A DNA stretch of 44,254 bases from Cysteiniphilum litorale (GTDB taxonomy: Bacteria; Pseudomonadota; Gammaproteobacteria; Francisellales; Francisellaceae): assembly GCF_003428165.1 (NCBI RefSeq), contig NZ_QLIQ01000025.1:1-44254 (forward strand). Reading direction: 5' to 3'. Positions within the stretch are counted from its first letter, which is position 1. The number at the start of each line of letters is the position of its first letter. Made by a program: the position numbers and the translations under genes. Shown here one piece after another: positions 7,867-18,116 of this stretch. Under the pieces are notes generated by a model. The model did not search any database. It was not told where the DNA came from and saw only the letters and a list, made by a program, of their open reading frames with translations.

Positions 7867-9984
7867 TTACTCTTCTTCAGTTTTATTTGTTTCTATCACC
7901 AACTCGCCATTATCTTTAAATATAGCCGTGATTGCACCATTTTGTGCGGTATTTAATATTTTTATACCTGCAGTTTGATAATTTTGCACCACCTCACTAT
8001 GCGGATGTTTAAAGCCATCATGCTTGCCACTGCTAAAAATCACGTATTTTGGACTCACTGCTTCAATGAAGTCTTTAGATGATGAACTTGAACTGCCATG
8101 GTGCGGTGCAAGCAAAATAGTCGATGGCAGTAATCTGCGATGATTATTAAGTAGATAACGCTCAGCTGTTTTGTAAATATCACCCGTTAACAAAACGGAT
8201 TGATCATTAAAACTCACCTTTAACACGCAAGAACCATTGTTACCCTTAAGATGATTGGCAGTCAGAAATTGAAATCTCACACCATGAACTTGCCACTGTA
8301 AACCCTCGTGACAAATCTCTGCATTCACCGCGCTGATTTTTTCATTACTGAATATATTCGTTACCGTAAATTCATTAAGCACATGCTCCAAACCTCCGCT
8401 GTGATCTTTATCTTTGTGACTAATAATGAGTGTATCGATATGATGAATACCTTGATATTTAAGATAAGGGATAAGTGTTTGCTCAGCAACGATAAACTTT
8501 TTGCCGTCACTTCCCGCGGTATCATAGACAACGACCGTTTCTGGCGTTTGGATCACAATTGCCAGACCTTGCCCAACATCAAGAACGGTCATTTTAAACG
8601 CCACATCTGAAGGTAAGCGCGCTTTTTGAAAAATTGGCAAAAAGAGTGCAATACTTAATACACGTAAATACCATGGCAAAGGGAAAAGCAGCAAAGTTAA
8701 GCCAATAACCGCACTAATCACCGCTAACATTGAGATGCTATGCCAATAAAAGAACAACATATCAATAGGTAAAAGATTAAGCCATAGCACTAAAAGTTGA
8801 ATTAAATACGCACTGATAAACCAAAGATTTATACCGAATAATGATAACAGCAGATTGATAAATAAGCTTGGCACCACTAGAAAGCTCACCCACGGAATTG
8901 CAACCAAATTGGCAATAACACCAACCATACTAAAACCTTGGAACCAGAAAATAGTCAGCGGAATTAGCAGAATCATTAATAACAATTGAATCAAAAGATA
9001 GCGCTTAAATTTAGCGAGTGATAATAAGCTGCGATTAATGACAATCAGAAAAAATACCGCCATAAACGACAGCCAAAACCCAGGCTCAAATAACGACAAA
9101 GGCTGCCATAGCACGATAATAACGCCCGCCACAAGCAATAAATAAAAACTATTGATCTTGCGATTGATAAAAAGCCCAACAGAAAAAACAAGCACCATAA
9201 TAAAAGCGCGTTCCGTAGGGATTGCAAAACCGGCTAATAAACTATAACCAAAGGCACTGATAACAGCGGCAATCAATCCTGCCTTTTGCGCTGGCAACCA
9301 CTGGCATAAGCGCACTGAGCATGACCATAAAACGCGTAACAAACAAAAAGCAAACAATGCAATCATGCCGATATGAAGCCCTGAGATCGCAATCAAGTGC
9401 GATGTACCTGTTTGCTGAAAAAGGCGCTTATCCTCAAGCGTAAGCTCATTTTTATTGCCAATTAACAATGCACTAGCCAATGCTCTTGATTGTGTATCTT
9501 TAATCGTTTTTTGCAGTATGCGTTCAATCCGATAACGCAAGCGCTCAACAAAATAGCGATAATCTATCCCGCGAAATTGTGCTTTTTCAGTTGTGTTCAC
9601 ATAACCGACTGCCTTAACTTGCTGACGTTTAAGCCAATTGGCATAGTTAAAAACACCCGGATTGCTAAAGCCTTTTGCCATCTGTAATTTAACATGCAAG
9701 CGCCAACGCGAACCGGGTGTTAACTGCCATGGTCTTAGATTTTTATTTGGATAAACACTCAAGCGAATCAAACCATCCTTTGTCGCAAATAGAAATTTAC
9801 TAACTGCTTTATCACGATCAATCAAACTGGCAACAACACCCTCGATCATGATTTTTTTATTTAATTGATTCTCAGGATATTTCTTAGCATAGCCATAAAG
9901 CACCCAAAGCCCATGCATTGTGATAAGCAATAGCAACAGAATGACCAAACAAAAACCCAAACGTCTACGCATAAAAAAGTTCAA
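7867..9984 (-). CDS. comEC: ComEC/Rec2 DNA-uptake channel
   Basis: The inner-membrane channel that takes single-stranded DNA into the cytoplasm during natural transformation. The 705 residues show the family order: two N-terminal membrane helices around an OB-like domain, a central Competence domain with many helices (LIAISGLHIGMIALFA is its signature), and a C-terminal metallo-beta-lactamase-like domain with the SHKDKDHSGGL and LAPHHGSSSSS metal motifs. Full length and uninterrupted. The metal motif is intact, which suggests that the nuclease-like domain works. The 248 bases upstream to the lysine operon hold the divergent promoters. Confidence 0.95.
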   Translation of the reverse strand: MNFFMRRRLGFCLVILLLLLITMHGLWVLYGYAKKYPENQLNKKIMIEGVVASLIDRDKAVSKFLFATKDGLIRLSVYPNKNLRPWQLTPGSRWRLHVKLQMAKGFSNPGVFNYANWLKRQQVKAVGYVNTTEKAQFRGIDYRYFVERLRYRIERILQKTIKDTQSRALASALLIGNKNELTLEDKRLFQQTGTSHLIAISGLHIGMIALFAFCLLRVLWSCSVRLCQWLPAQKAGLIAAVISAFGYSLLAGFAIPTERAFIMVLVFSVGLFINRKINSFYLLLVAGVIIVLWQPLSLFEPGFWLSFMAVFFLIVINRSLLSLAKFKRYLLIQLLLMILLIPLTIFWFQGFSMVGVIANLVAIPWVSFLVVPSLFINLLLSLFGINLWFISAYLIQLLVLWLNLLPIDMLFFYWHSISMLAVISAVIGLTLLLFPLPWYLRVLSIALFLPIFQKARLPSDVAFKMTVLDVGQGLAIVIQTPETVVVYDTAGSDGKKFIVAEQTLIPYLKYQGIHHIDTLIISHKDKDHSGGLEHVLNEFTVTNIFSNEKISAVNAEICHEGLQWQVHGVRFQFLTANHLKGNNGSCVLKVSFNDQSVLLTGDIYKTAERYLLNNHRRLLPSTILLAPHHGSSSSSSKDFIEAVSPKYVIFSSGKHDGFKHPHSEVVQNYQTAGIKILNTAQNGAITAIFKDNGELVIETNKTEEE

Positions 9985-10232
9985 ATAACAAACAATACTT
10001 TTAGCATAGTGAAGATAAAGTGCTTTTACGAAAAAAGCTTATTAAATTTTGCTGGATTTCGATTGCAACAATACCATCAATATGTAAAATAACTTCATCA
10101 TTTAGGTATCATTAATAACTATTTCAGCGAAACGGATGCGCTTAAATGAAATTTATTAACCAAAAACATTAAAACAGCCTATCTTTAAACTCAAGGTAAG
10201 CAACGTAAATACAAAGCAAAAGGAGGATTCTA

Positions 10233-11393
10233 ATGATCAATATACTTATATTTGGTAGTGGTAGAGTAGGCTTACTTACAGGTGCTATGCTTGCATCAAG
10301 TGGTGATTACCATGTGCATATTGCTGATATTCAAGCCGATAGAAAGCCTTTAACCCTTGGTAAGCATGCGCATAACCTAACACACTGCGTATTAGATATT
10401 ATGAAAGAAGATAATGTTAAAGCGTATATCAAAGAGCACAATATTACGGCACTAGCTGCCGCTCTTCCTTACTTTTTAACCAAAAAAGTAGCTGAAATGG
10501 CGAAAGCTTGTGATACCAATTATTTTGATCTAACTGAAGATGTCGAAACAACAAAATATGTTGAGACACTTTCACAAAGCAGCGACAAAGTTTTTGCGCC
10601 ACAATGCGGTTTAGCGCCTGGCTTTATCAGTGTTGTCACTAATGATCTTGTTAAGCTTTTTGATGAGGCAGAAACGGTCAAGATGCGTGTAGGCGCGCTA
10701 CCGGTTAATATCAGCCATCCACTGCAATATGCACTGACTTGGTCAACTGAAGGCCTGATCAATGAATATGTCAAGCCATGTGAAGCGATCGAAGATTTCA
10801 AAAATGTCACGATCGAGCCACTTGATGATCTTGAGACAATTAAAATTGATGGACTAACGTATGAAGCATTTAATACTTCAGGTGGTATTGGCTCACTCAA
10901 AGACACCTACAAAGGCAAGGTGCGTAATATCAACTACAAAAGTGTGCGTTACCCAGGACATTGTGAGAAGTTACGCTTCTTAATTAATGATCTTAAGCTT
11001 AAGAACAAACAAGAGCTTTTATGTGAGATATTCAACAATGCTATTCCACGTGTTGAAGACGATGTGGTCTTGGTCTATGTTTCTGTTGAGGGCACAATTA
11101 ATGGCGTTTATAGTGAGCGTCATTTTGCCAAGAAATACCACTCACAAGAAGCCTTTGGACAAAAGTGGAGCGCTTTGCAACTAACAACAGCCTGTGGTCT
11201 ATGTGTCACCATTGACCTTGCATTAAAACAAGCGCATTTTAAAGCAGGCTTTGCCAAGCAAGAAGATATCACTTTGGCACAAATGATGGATAATCGCTTT
11301 GGGCATTATTATCGTTATAATTTTTTAGACAACTGCGCTGACAACCCAAAGCCTGAGCTTGGTACTAATCCAAGCAAAAGAGAATATATCTAA
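10233..11393 (+). CDS. Saccharopine dehydrogenase / L-lysine 6-dehydrogenase family protein
   Basis: A 386-residue NAD(P)-dependent oxidoreductase. It begins with a Rossmann fold ([19 protein letters not shown]) and has the family's C-terminal catalytic half with [32 protein letters not shown] and [14 protein letters not shown]. Both glutamate-forming saccharopine dehydrogenase and bacterial L-lysine 6-dehydrogenase share these. Both make 2-aminoadipate 6-semialdehyde, the substrate of the next gene. No lysine-ketoglutarate reductase is present in the operon, which favours direct lysine oxidation, but one could lie elsewhere. Start is fixed by AGGAGG eight bases upstream. It is the first gene of a four-gene operon. 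Confidence 0.82.
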   Translation: MINILIFGSGRVGLLTGAMLASSGDYHVHIADIQADRKPLTLGKHAHNLTHCVLDIMKEDNVKAYIKEHNITALAAALPYFLTKKVAEMAKACDTNYFDLTEDVETTKYVETLSQSSDKVFAPQCGLAPGFISVVTNDLVKLFDEAETVKMRVGALPVNISHPLQYALTWSTEGLINEYVKPCEAIEDFKNVTIEPLDDLETIKIDGLTYEAFNTSGGIGSLKDTYKGKVRNINYKSVRYPGHCEKLRFLINDLKLKNKQELLCEIFNNAIPRVEDDVVLVYVSVEGTINGVYSERHFAKKYHSQEAFGQKWSALQLTTACGLCVTIDLALKQAHFKAGFAKQEDITLAQMMDNRFGHYYRYNFLDNCADNPKPELGTNPSKREYI

Positions 11394-11425
11394 ATTTAAT
11401 AAACGAAATCGGAGAACATAATATA

Positions 11426-12925
11426 ATGACTTGCATGACAAGCTATACAGAACAACTAAGCCAATATGCTGCCAAGCACAACACCGGTGAATATATTGAA
11501 AGCTTCAATCCTGCCAATAATGAGTTACTGGCTAAGGTACCAAGCTTAGGCGTTTCACATTTACAGCAAACGATTAGTGAAGCGCAAAGTGCGTTTACAA
11601 AATGGCGTAAGATCCCAGCGCCACAACGCGCTGAACTTGTGCGTTTAATTGGTGAAGAGCTAAGAAAGCATAAAGACCAATTAGGTAGTTTGGTATCCCT
11701 TGAAATGGGTAAATCCAAACAAGAGGGTGATGGCGAAGTACAAGAGATGATTGATATGTCTGATTTTGCCGTTGGTCAAGCACGCATGCTGTATGGCAAA
11801 TCAATGCATTCAGAGCGCCCAGATCATCGCATGTTTGAACAGTGGCACCCGCTTGGTGTTGTCGGTGTAATCTCAGCCTATAACTTCCCTGTTGCTGTTT
11901 GGTCATGGAATGCCTTTATTGCTGCGATTTGTGGCAACACAGTTGTTTGGAACCCATCACCTAAAACACCACTTTGTGCCTTAGCGATTCAAGAGATTTG
12001 TGATCGCGTGACCAAAGCACATAACTTCCCGAATGTCTTCACATCCGTGGTTTCAAAAAGTGTTGATGTTTCTAAAGCACTGGTTGCTGATGAACGCATA
12101 GCCCTTATGTCTTTCACCGGCTCTACTGCCGTGGGACGCGAGGTTGGCGCACGTGTTGCTGAGCGTTTTGGTAAATCACTGCTTGAATTAGGTGGCAATA
12201 ATGCCGCAATCATTGATGAATCTGCTGATTTAAAATTAGCAATTCCTGCCGTTGTCTTTGGTGCAGTTGGCACAGCGGGTCAACGCTGCACTTCACTACG
12301 TCGCTTATTGGTGCACAAAAACATCTATCAAGATGTTATTAAACGCCTACAAAATGCTTACAAGCAAATCACTGTTGGCGATCCATTAGATACTAAAAAC
12401 CTTATGGGACCTTTGATTGATCAAAATCTTGTTGGTATTTATCAAAAAGCAGTTGCTCGCGCTAAAGAGTTGGGTGGCAATGTCCTTTTTGGTGGCAATG
12501 TGATTAATAAGCCAGGCAACTATGTTGAGCCGACAGTCATTGAGGCTAAACCTGACTGGGATATTGTTAATCAAGAAAATTTCTGCCCTATCCTTTTTGT
12601 GATACCATTTGATGATCTTGAGCATGCGATTAAAATCAATAATCAAGTGGATCATGGCTTATCATCTGCCATTTTCACGCAGCGTATTGACCATTCTGAG
12701 CAATTTTTATCATATGCCGGCAGTGATTGTGGTATCGCTAATGTCAACATTGGCACATCAGGCGCTGAAATTGGTGGCGCTTTTGGTGGCGAGAAACACA
12801 CCGGTGGCGGGCGTGAAGCTGGATCTGACGCATGGAAGGCCTACATGCGTCGTCAAACCGTTACCATGAATTGGAGCAAGGAATTACCTCTTGCACAAGG
12901 AATCAAATTTTCACTTACAGAGTAG
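11426..12925 (+). CDS. 2-aminoadipate-6-semialdehyde dehydrogenase (ALDH7-type)
   Basis: A 499-residue aldehyde dehydrogenase of the ALDH7/antiquitin branch, which oxidises 2-aminoadipate semialdehyde (open form of piperideine-6-carboxylate) to 2-aminoadipate with NAD. Marks: the Asn region [24 protein letters not shown] with the general-base Glu, and [16 protein letters not shown] with the catalytic Cys. The GQRCTS-RRL context and [15 protein letters not shown] near the end are characteristic of ALDH7. It starts 32 bases after the dehydrogenase and ends ten bases before the DUF1338 gene. It is the second step of the proposed pathway. Confidence 0.88.
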   Translation: MTCMTSYTEQLSQYAAKHNTGEYIESFNPANNELLAKVPSLGVSHLQQTISEAQSAFTKWRKIPAPQRAELVRLIGEELRKHKDQLGSLVSLEMGKSKQEGDGEVQEMIDMSDFAVGQARMLYGKSMHSERPDHRMFEQWHPLGVVGVISAYNFPVAVWSWNAFIAAICGNTVVWNPSPKTPLCALAIQEICDRVTKAHNFPNVFTSVVSKSVDVSKALVADERIALMSFTGSTAVGREVGARVAERFGKSLLELGGNNAAIIDESADLKLAIPAVVFGAVGTAGQRCTSLRRLLVHKNIYQDVIKRLQNAYKQITVGDPLDTKNLMGPLIDQNLVGIYQKAVARAKELGGNVLFGGNVINKPGNYVEPTVIEAKPDWDIVNQENFCPILFVIPFDDLEHAIKINNQVDHGLSSAIFTQRIDHSEQFLSYAGSDCGIANVNIGTSGAEIGGAFGGEKHTGGGREAGSDAWKAYMRRQTVTMNWSKELPLAQGIKFSLTE

Positions 12926-12935
12926 GAGAATAATC

Positions 12936-13739
12936 ATGTCACATATCATCATTTTAGAAGACTTATGGCAACAGTACGTTGACACAAACCCACATGTGCA
13001 AAAAATTTATGATCTTTTTTGTGATCATAATGCACAAGTGATTAATGACCACATCGCACTACGCACGATTAATGACCCGCGCATTAATCTTGACGTATTA
13101 GCTAAACCTTTTATTGATGAAGGTTATTTTGAAAATGGTGATTATCATTTTGAAGCTAAGAAACTTTACGCTAAGCATTATGAATATAGCGACACATCAC
13201 AGCCCAAGGTATTTATCAGCCAGTTGTTACTTGAAGAGTTAAGTCCTTTCGCACAAAAAACCATTAATGAATGCATTAACAAAATCCCACAAGACTTGCT
13301 TGATCATCCTCAAAAGCTATTACTATCTGGCAACTCTTGGGGCAAACCAAGTCATGAAGTTTACCAAAAGCTATTAGCTGAATCCGAATATGCAGCATGG
13401 TTCTATGTCTTTGGCTTTAGAGCGAATCACTTTACCGTTTTCATCAATGCATTAGATCAATTTGATGAAGTCCATGAAGTCAATACTTTCCTTAAAAAAC
13501 ACGGCTTTGATTTAAATAGCTCAGGCGGTGAAGTCAAAGGCACACCACGCGATTTGCTTGAGCAATCAAGTACTAAATCAGGCATGATTAAAGTGGAGTT
13601 TACTGAAGGCACGAAGGAAATTCCATGCTGCTATTATGAATTTGCTAAACGCTACCCAGATCACACAGGTAAACTTTATCAAGGATTCGTGGCAGCTTCT
13701 GCGGATAAGATCTTTGAAAGCACCAATGTTAATGCATAA
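12936..13739 (+). CDS. DUF1338 protein, 2-oxoadipate dioxygenase/decarboxylase (HglS) type
   Basis: A 267-residue DUF1338 protein. The studied member HglS is an Fe(II) enzyme turning 2-oxoadipate, O2 and water into D-2-hydroxyglutarate and CO2. Three candidate metal ligands stand in family context: His39 in NDHIALRT, His165 in RANHFTVF and Glu235 in CCYYEFAKRYPD; Arg43 follows the first His. It is much shorter than the roughly 460-residue Pseudomonas HglS, so it represents the minimal form. The start at 12936 follows AGGAG; the frame continues upstream but that would overlap the ALDH gene. Its place between a semialdehyde dehydrogenase and an aminotransferase supports a 2-oxoadipate substrate. 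Confidence 0.82.
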   Translation: MSHIIILEDLWQQYVDTNPHVQKIYDLFCDHNAQVINDHIALRTINDPRINLDVLAKPFIDEGYFENGDYHFEAKKLYAKHYEYSDTSQPKVFISQLLLEELSPFAQKTINECINKIPQDLLDHPQKLLLSGNSWGKPSHEVYQKLLAESEYAAWFYVFGFRANHFTVFINALDQFDEVHEVNTFLKKHGFDLNSSGGEVKGTPRDLLEQSSTKSGMIKVEFTEGTKEIPCCYYEFAKRYPDHTGKLYQGFVAASADKIFESTNVNA

Positions 13740-13747
13740 TCGAGGTT

Positions 13748-15028
13748 ATGATGAATAACGAATCATTATGGCAACTGCGTGAAAGCGAGGTTCCTCAAGC
13801 ACTTGGTAATAATACCAAGCTATGCGTTAAAAAGGCACAAGGCGCGACCTTAACTGATGTTAATGGTAAAACCTATATCGACTTTGCCGCAGGTATTGGC
13901 GCTATGAACGTTGGGCACAATCACCCTAAAGTGGTTGAAGCAATCACCAAGCAGACACATGAATTTATCCAGCCATGCTTTCATGTGATGATTCATGCGC
14001 CTTATTTAAAGCTTGCACAAGCCTTAAATACCTTAACGCCCGGTGACTTTGCAAAGCAGACAATGCTTTGCAATAGTGGCGCTGAAGCGGTTGAAAATGC
14101 GATTAAAGTTGCACGCTTCTCCACAAAACGCCAAGCCGTGCTTTGCTTTGATGGCGCTTTCCATGGTCGAACCTTTATGAGCATGTCTTTAACTGCTAAA
14201 GTCAAGCCTTATAAACAGGGTTTTGGTGAGCTTTTTAATAACATCTATCGCCTGCCCTACCCTGACATGCATTGCGATCTTAATCACTTTAAATCATTAA
14301 TTAATGATTTAATCGCGAATCAGATTGCATTAGAGGATATCGCTGCAATCATTATCGAACCTGAGCTTGGCGAAGGTGGTTTTATTCCGGCAAGTATTGA
14401 AGCTATGCAATATTTGCGCCACCTTTGCGATGAGCATGGCATCGTGATGATTGCTGACGAGATCCAAAGTGGCTTTTGTCGCACGGGTAAGCTTTTTGCG
14501 ATGGAACATTATCATTGTGCACCCGATATTTTGGTAATGGGGAAATCGCTTGCTTCAGGCTTACCATTAAGTGCACTAACCATTAAAAAATCCCTGCTTA
14601 AAGACATGCCCACGGCATCCTTGGGAGGTACTAATTCAGGCAATCCTATTGCTTGTGCCGCAGCACTTGCTTCTCTTGAAATATTTAAAGAAGAAAATCT
14701 TGCTGATCAAGCTATGCATCTTGGTCAAGTATTACGTGACTTTTTTAATGAGCATAAGAAAACTTGTGACTTTATTGGTGATATCAGAGGACTTGGTGCG
14801 ATGATCGGTGTTGAGTTTATTGATCATAACAATCAACCCAACCCAACGATGCTAAAGCGCTTTATTTATCAGTCATTACATCATGGATTGATTTTATTAA
14901 GCTCGGGAAGTCATAAAAATGTTTTGCGTCTATTATGTCCTTTAAATATTAGTGAGCATGAACTAACAGAGGCACTTAGTATTATGAGCAAAGTGCTGAA
15001 TGAACTGCGTTTAGTGACGCAAGTTTAA
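13748..15028 (+). CDS. Class III aminotransferase, probable 2-aminoadipate transaminase
   Basis: A 426-residue fold-type I PLP enzyme of the ornithine/GABA aminotransferase group. PLP site motifs: NSGAEAVENAIKVAR, GAFHGRTFMSMSLTAK, ADEIQSGFCRTGK and the Schiff-base lysine at about residue 266 in MGKSLASGLPL. Substrate cannot be read from the sequence; the operon suggests transfer of the 2-aminoadipate amino group to give 2-oxoadipate for the DUF1338 enzyme. A lysine or GABA aminotransferase is the alternative. Two ATG codons are adjacent; GAGG is only two bases from the first, so the second (13751) may be used. It ends the operon. Confidence 0.8.
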   Translation: MMNNESLWQLRESEVPQALGNNTKLCVKKAQGATLTDVNGKTYIDFAAGIGAMNVGHNHPKVVEAITKQTHEFIQPCFHVMIHAPYLKLAQALNTLTPGDFAKQTMLCNSGAEAVENAIKVARFSTKRQAVLCFDGAFHGRTFMSMSLTAKVKPYKQGFGELFNNIYRLPYPDMHCDLNHFKSLINDLIANQIALEDIAAIIIEPELGEGGFIPASIEAMQYLRHLCDEHGIVMIADEIQSGFCRTGKLFAMEHYHCAPDILVMGKSLASGLPLSALTIKKSLLKDMPTASLGGTNSGNPIACAAALASLEIFKEENLADQAMHLGQVLRDFFNEHKKTCDFIGDIRGLGAMIGVEFIDHNNQPNPTMLKRFIYQSLHHGLILLSSGSHKNVLRLLCPLNISEHELTEALSIMSKVLNELRLVTQV

Positions 15029-15175
15029 ACAGCAATGATCAACAATAAAACAGCTGTTAATTTCAAAGCAAAAAAAGCCAAATATTTTTAATTTATCTTT
15101 ACTTTGACATTGACAGGGGTGCCGCAAAGCACTATCATGCACCTCGTTTTCACGAAACAGTTGAAAACTCAATAC

Positions 15176-15252
15176 GCACCCGTAGCTCAGCTGGATAGAG
15201 TACCTGGCTACGAACCAGGCGGTCGGAGGTTCGAATCCTTCCGGGTGCGCCA
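15176..15252 (+). tRNA. tRNA-Arg (anticodon ACG)
   Basis: Starts GCACCCG, which pairs with CGGGTGC at the 3' end before an encoded GCCA. The anticodon arm CCTGG-CTACGAA-CCAGG gives ACG (read as ICG after editing). The T arm is GGTTCGAATCC. It is followed after seven bases by tRNA-Gly, so the two are processed from one transcript. Confidence 0.97.
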
Positions 15253-15259
15253 TATTCAA

Positions 15260-15334
15260 GCGGGAATAGCTCAGTGGTAGAGCACAACCTTGCCAAGGTT
15301 GGGGTCGCGAGTTCGAACCTCGTTTCCCGCTCCA
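15260..15334 (+). tRNA. tRNA-Gly (anticodon GCC)
   Basis: Starts GCGGGAA, pairing with TTCCCGC before TCCA. The anticodon arm CAACC-TTGCCAA-GGTTG gives GCC. D arm and T arm (AGTTCGAACCT) are normal, and CCA is encoded. The gaps 15029-15175 and 15335-15486 hold no other gene that I can support. Confidence 0.97.
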
Positions 15335-15486
15335 ATCAGATTAATTTCCTAATTAGCATCACTGAAATCACTTAGTTGCTAAATATTTTCACTCAACAGC
15401 ATAACAAACAATAAGTTCTATCAAGTGCTATCACTTATCGCTACAATAGCCTAATATTTTAATTTTATAACTTTACGGGCTTTGTT

Positions 15487-16683
15487 ATGTTATTGACGAA
15501 ACTTAAAAAGACTTCATATATTGTTGCACTATTTATTGGCTGTTCTGGCTTACTATCTGCTGCTGATTTTCAATGTAATGAAAAATTATTAAGCTCACCC
15601 ATCACCCCATTTAAAACCAAACAAACGCTTAATTTTACAAACTGGGCAGATTATATGTCACCGGATCTTATCCCCTGCTTTAGCAAGCTTTCTAATACCC
15701 GTGTGCGTTTAAGCTATACCACCGATGACAATATGACACGCGCCAAGGTCATGACTGGTGCCTCTGGGTTTGATGTTATTGAACAAGGTGCACTTTACCT
15801 ACCAAGTGAGATCAAATCACATGCGCTCATTCAGCTTGATAAAAGCAAACTACCCAACTGGGCACATCGCAATAAAGCCATTTATGATAAGATTTCTGAG
15901 ATTAATGATCCAGGTAATAATTATGCTGTTGTCTATACCTATGGCACAACAGGCATTGCCTATAACGTCAAAGAAGTCGCCAAAGTCTTTGGTCATCCTG
16001 TTGTACCAAACAGCTGGAAATACTTATTTGATCCCACCTATCTTAAAACGCTATCCAAGTGTGGTGTTTCACTGCTTGATGAGCCCGAGCAGGTATTTGG
16101 TAATTATTTTTACTATGCTGGCATTGATCCTAATACTACCGATAAGGCAGCTTATGAAAAAGCAGCGCTGTATTTAATAAAAAATGTACGCCCTTATATC
16201 AAATATTTTGACAGCAATAAATATCAAAATGACTTCACTGCCGGTAATTTATGTGTCGTTATGGGCTACTCAGGTGACGTTGTCCGTTCAGTTGAGCGCG
16301 CTAAAGAGATCAACCCCGATCAGATCTTAAAATATGTCTTACCCGCAGAAGGAACGAATATTTGGTTTGATATGCTGATGATTCCTAAGGGTGCCAAAAA
16401 TCTTGATGCTGCCTATGCTTTTTTGAACTTTAATATGGATCCTTATGTTGCGGCAATGAATAGCAATTATATTTATCAACCCAATGGTGTTGTTGATAAC
16501 AGTCAATATTTGAATGATTTATTCAAAGACCCCAACGTCAATCCAACAGAAGCCATGATTAAGAAAATGTATGTATTAAGTATGCATCCACCAGAGCTAC
16601 AAGCCTTTGTTTCCAAAATGTGGATGTATGTAAAATATGGGATTAACTTTACTCCGAAGTATTATCATCCTAAGCAGAAATAA
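15487..16683 (+). CDS. Polyamine-type ABC transporter substrate-binding protein
   Basis: A 398-residue PotD/PotF-family periplasmic binding protein. It has a signal peptide (KLKKTSYIVALFIGCSGLLSAAD, cleaved after about residue 25) and the family opener LNFTNWADYMSPDLIPCF. Further blocks include SGFDVIEQG, GTTGIAYNV and GDVVRSVERA. Members bind putrescine or spermidine for import. No permease or ATPase gene is next to it, so it is an orphan here or works with a transporter elsewhere. Its position after the lysine operon and two tRNAs might hint at a related cationic ligand, but that is guesswork. Confidence 0.82.
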   Translation: MLLTKLKKTSYIVALFIGCSGLLSAADFQCNEKLLSSPITPFKTKQTLNFTNWADYMSPDLIPCFSKLSNTRVRLSYTTDDNMTRAKVMTGASGFDVIEQGALYLPSEIKSHALIQLDKSKLPNWAHRNKAIYDKISEINDPGNNYAVVYTYGTTGIAYNVKEVAKVFGHPVVPNSWKYLFDPTYLKTLSKCGVSLLDEPEQVFGNYFYYAGIDPNTTDKAAYEKAALYLIKNVRPYIKYFDSNKYQNDFTAGNLCVVMGYSGDVVRSVERAKEINPDQILKYVLPAEGTNIWFDMLMIPKGAKNLDAAYAFLNFNMDPYVAAMNSNYIYQPNGVVDNSQYLNDLFKDPNVNPTEAMIKKMYVLSMHPPELQAFVSKMWMYVKYGINFTPKYYHPKQK

Positions 16684-16714
16684 GTACCTAAACAATAGTT
16701 TTTGGTAATAATGG

Positions 16715-16737
16715 ATATTCGGGTAAAGCCCGAATAT
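16715..16737. repeat. Hairpin after the binding-protein gene
   Basis: ATATTCGGG, a 5-base loop, and CCCGAATAT form a perfect 9-base stem 31 bases after the stop. There is no T-run, so it is more likely an mRNA-end stabilising hairpin or REP-like unit than an intrinsic terminator. Confidence 0.6.
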
Positions 16738-16752
16738 AACAACTCGCGATCA

Positions 16753-16800
16753 TTTTCGGATGCCCGGATCAAGTCCGAGCATGACGTTCTTGTCCGAAAA
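16753..16800. repeat. REP-like nested palindrome
   Basis: Outer arms TTTTCGGA and TCCGAAAA enclose an inner imperfect hairpin GCCCGGATCAAGTCCGAGC. The inner unit resembles the common dispersed palindrome cccggatcaagtccgggcatgac of several proteobacterial groups. It lies between convergent genes (binding protein and glyA). Confidence 0.6.
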
Positions 16801-16838
16801 TCCAAAAAATACCTGATAATATTTGTATTGGTACTTAG

Positions 16839-18116
16839 CTACGCAAATTCAATTGCTTTATCTTCTGAATAAACAGGGAATTTAGCACAAAGTGCGATGA
16901 CTTTTTGTTTGATTTCCTGCTCTTTTGCTTCATTACCAAGATCATCGATAATGTCACACATCCAATGTGCGATTTGCGCACATTCATCTTCTTTGAAACC
17001 ACGCGTAGTAATAGCAGGTGTGCCAATGCGTAACCCACTGGTGACAAAAGGAGAACGCGGATCATTCGGCACTGAGTTCTTATTAACAGTGATATTCGAG
17101 CGCCCCAAAGCTGCTTCAACATCTTTACCGGTGATATCTTTGCTGATTAAATCAATTAAAATCAAATGATTCTCAGTCCCCTTTGATACAACATCCACAC
17201 CACGCGACATTAATACTTCCGCCATTTTTTTAGCATTCTTAACCACTTGTTGCTGATAAAACTTAAACTCAGGTTGCAATGCTTCTTTAAAGGCAACTGC
17301 TTTGGCAGCGATAACATGCATCAATGGTCCACCTTGCGTGCCTGGGAAAACAATTGATTGGAATTTTTTCTCAAGCTCTGGATTTGATTTAGCTAAAATA
17401 ATCCCGCCACGTGGTCCACGCAATGTCTTGTGTGTTGTACTTGTTACCACATCAGCAAAAGGAACAGGATTTGGATAAACACCTGCAGCAATTAAACCTG
17501 CAACATGCGCCATATCAACCATCAAATAAGCGCCCACTTCATCGGCGATTTCTCTAAAGCGCACCCAGTCAACAATACCTGAAAATGCAGAGAATCCGGC
17601 GATAATCATCTTTGGTTTATGCTCTTTCGCTAAACGCGCCACCTCTGCATAATCAATATCACCGGTTTGTGGATCTAAACCATATTGAATGGCATTGAAT
17701 AATTTCCCTGAGAAACTGACCTTAGCGCCATGCGTTAAATGTCCACCATGTGCTAAAGACATGCCAAGCACGGTATCCCCTGGTTGCAGAAGCGCAAAAT
17801 AAACGGCAGCATTGGCTTGTGAACCAGAATGCGGCTGCACATTAGCATAATCCGCAGCAAATAGCTCTTTTAAGCGATTAACGGCCAACTCCTCAGCAAC
17901 ATCGACATATTCACAACCGCCATAATAACGCTTACCAGCATAGCCTTCGGCATATTTATTGGTAAGCTGTGAGCCTTGCGCTTCCATCACAGCGGGACTT
18001 GCGTAATTTTCTGAAGCAATCAACTCAATATGCTCTTGTTGACGCTTATTTTCATTTTCAATGGCTTGAAATAATTCCGGATCAAATTGGGCAACGGTAA
18101 CGTGGCGATCAAACAT
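16839..18116 (-). CDS. glyA: Serine hydroxymethyltransferase
   Basis: Interconverts serine and glycine with tetrahydrofolate, supplying one-carbon units. The 425 residues cover the whole family: [20 protein letters not shown] near the start, the PLP lysine in [17 protein letters not shown], and [15 protein letters not shown] near the end. The start is placed at 18116 because TTGGAGG lies just upstream and [13 protein letters not shown] begins the conserved part; the frame is open for 23 more codons but that stretch is not family-like. Divergent from darP across about 90 bases, with no riboswitch seen in that gap. Confidence 0.97.
   Translation of the reverse strand: MFDRHVTVAQFDPELFQAIENENKRQQEHIELIASENYASPAVMEAQGSQLTNKYAEGYAGKRYYGGCEYVDVAEELAVNRLKELFAADYANVQPHSGSQANAAVYFALLQPGDTVLGMSLAHGGHLTHGAKVSFSGKLFNAIQYGLDPQTGDIDYAEVARLAKEHKPKMIIAGFSAFSGIVDWVRFREIADEVGAYLMVDMAHVAGLIAAGVYPNPVPFADVVTSTTHKTLRGPRGGIILAKSNPELEKKFQSIVFPGTQGGPLMHVIAAKAVAFKEALQPEFKFYQQQVVKNAKKMAEVLMSRGVDVVSKGTENHLILIDLISKDITGKDVEAALGRSNITVNKNSVPNDPRSPFVTSGLRIGTPAITTRGFKEDECAQIAHWMCDIIDDLGNEAKEQEIKQKVIALCAKFPVYSEDKAIEFA

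Noticed and set aside
9045-9227. 60-codon ORF that could suggest a frameshift in comEC
   Set aside because: ComEC is uninterrupted over 705 residues with all domains in one frame.
10520-10906. 128-codon antisense ORF in the first lysine-operon gene
   Set aside because: Ser-rich shadow of a well-supported coding frame, no ribosome site, no family match.
15011-15335. Two ORFs on the minus strand
   Set aside because: They are antisense to tRNA-Arg and tRNA-Gly. Sequences such as GFEPPTAWFVAR are classic false proteins from tRNA complements.
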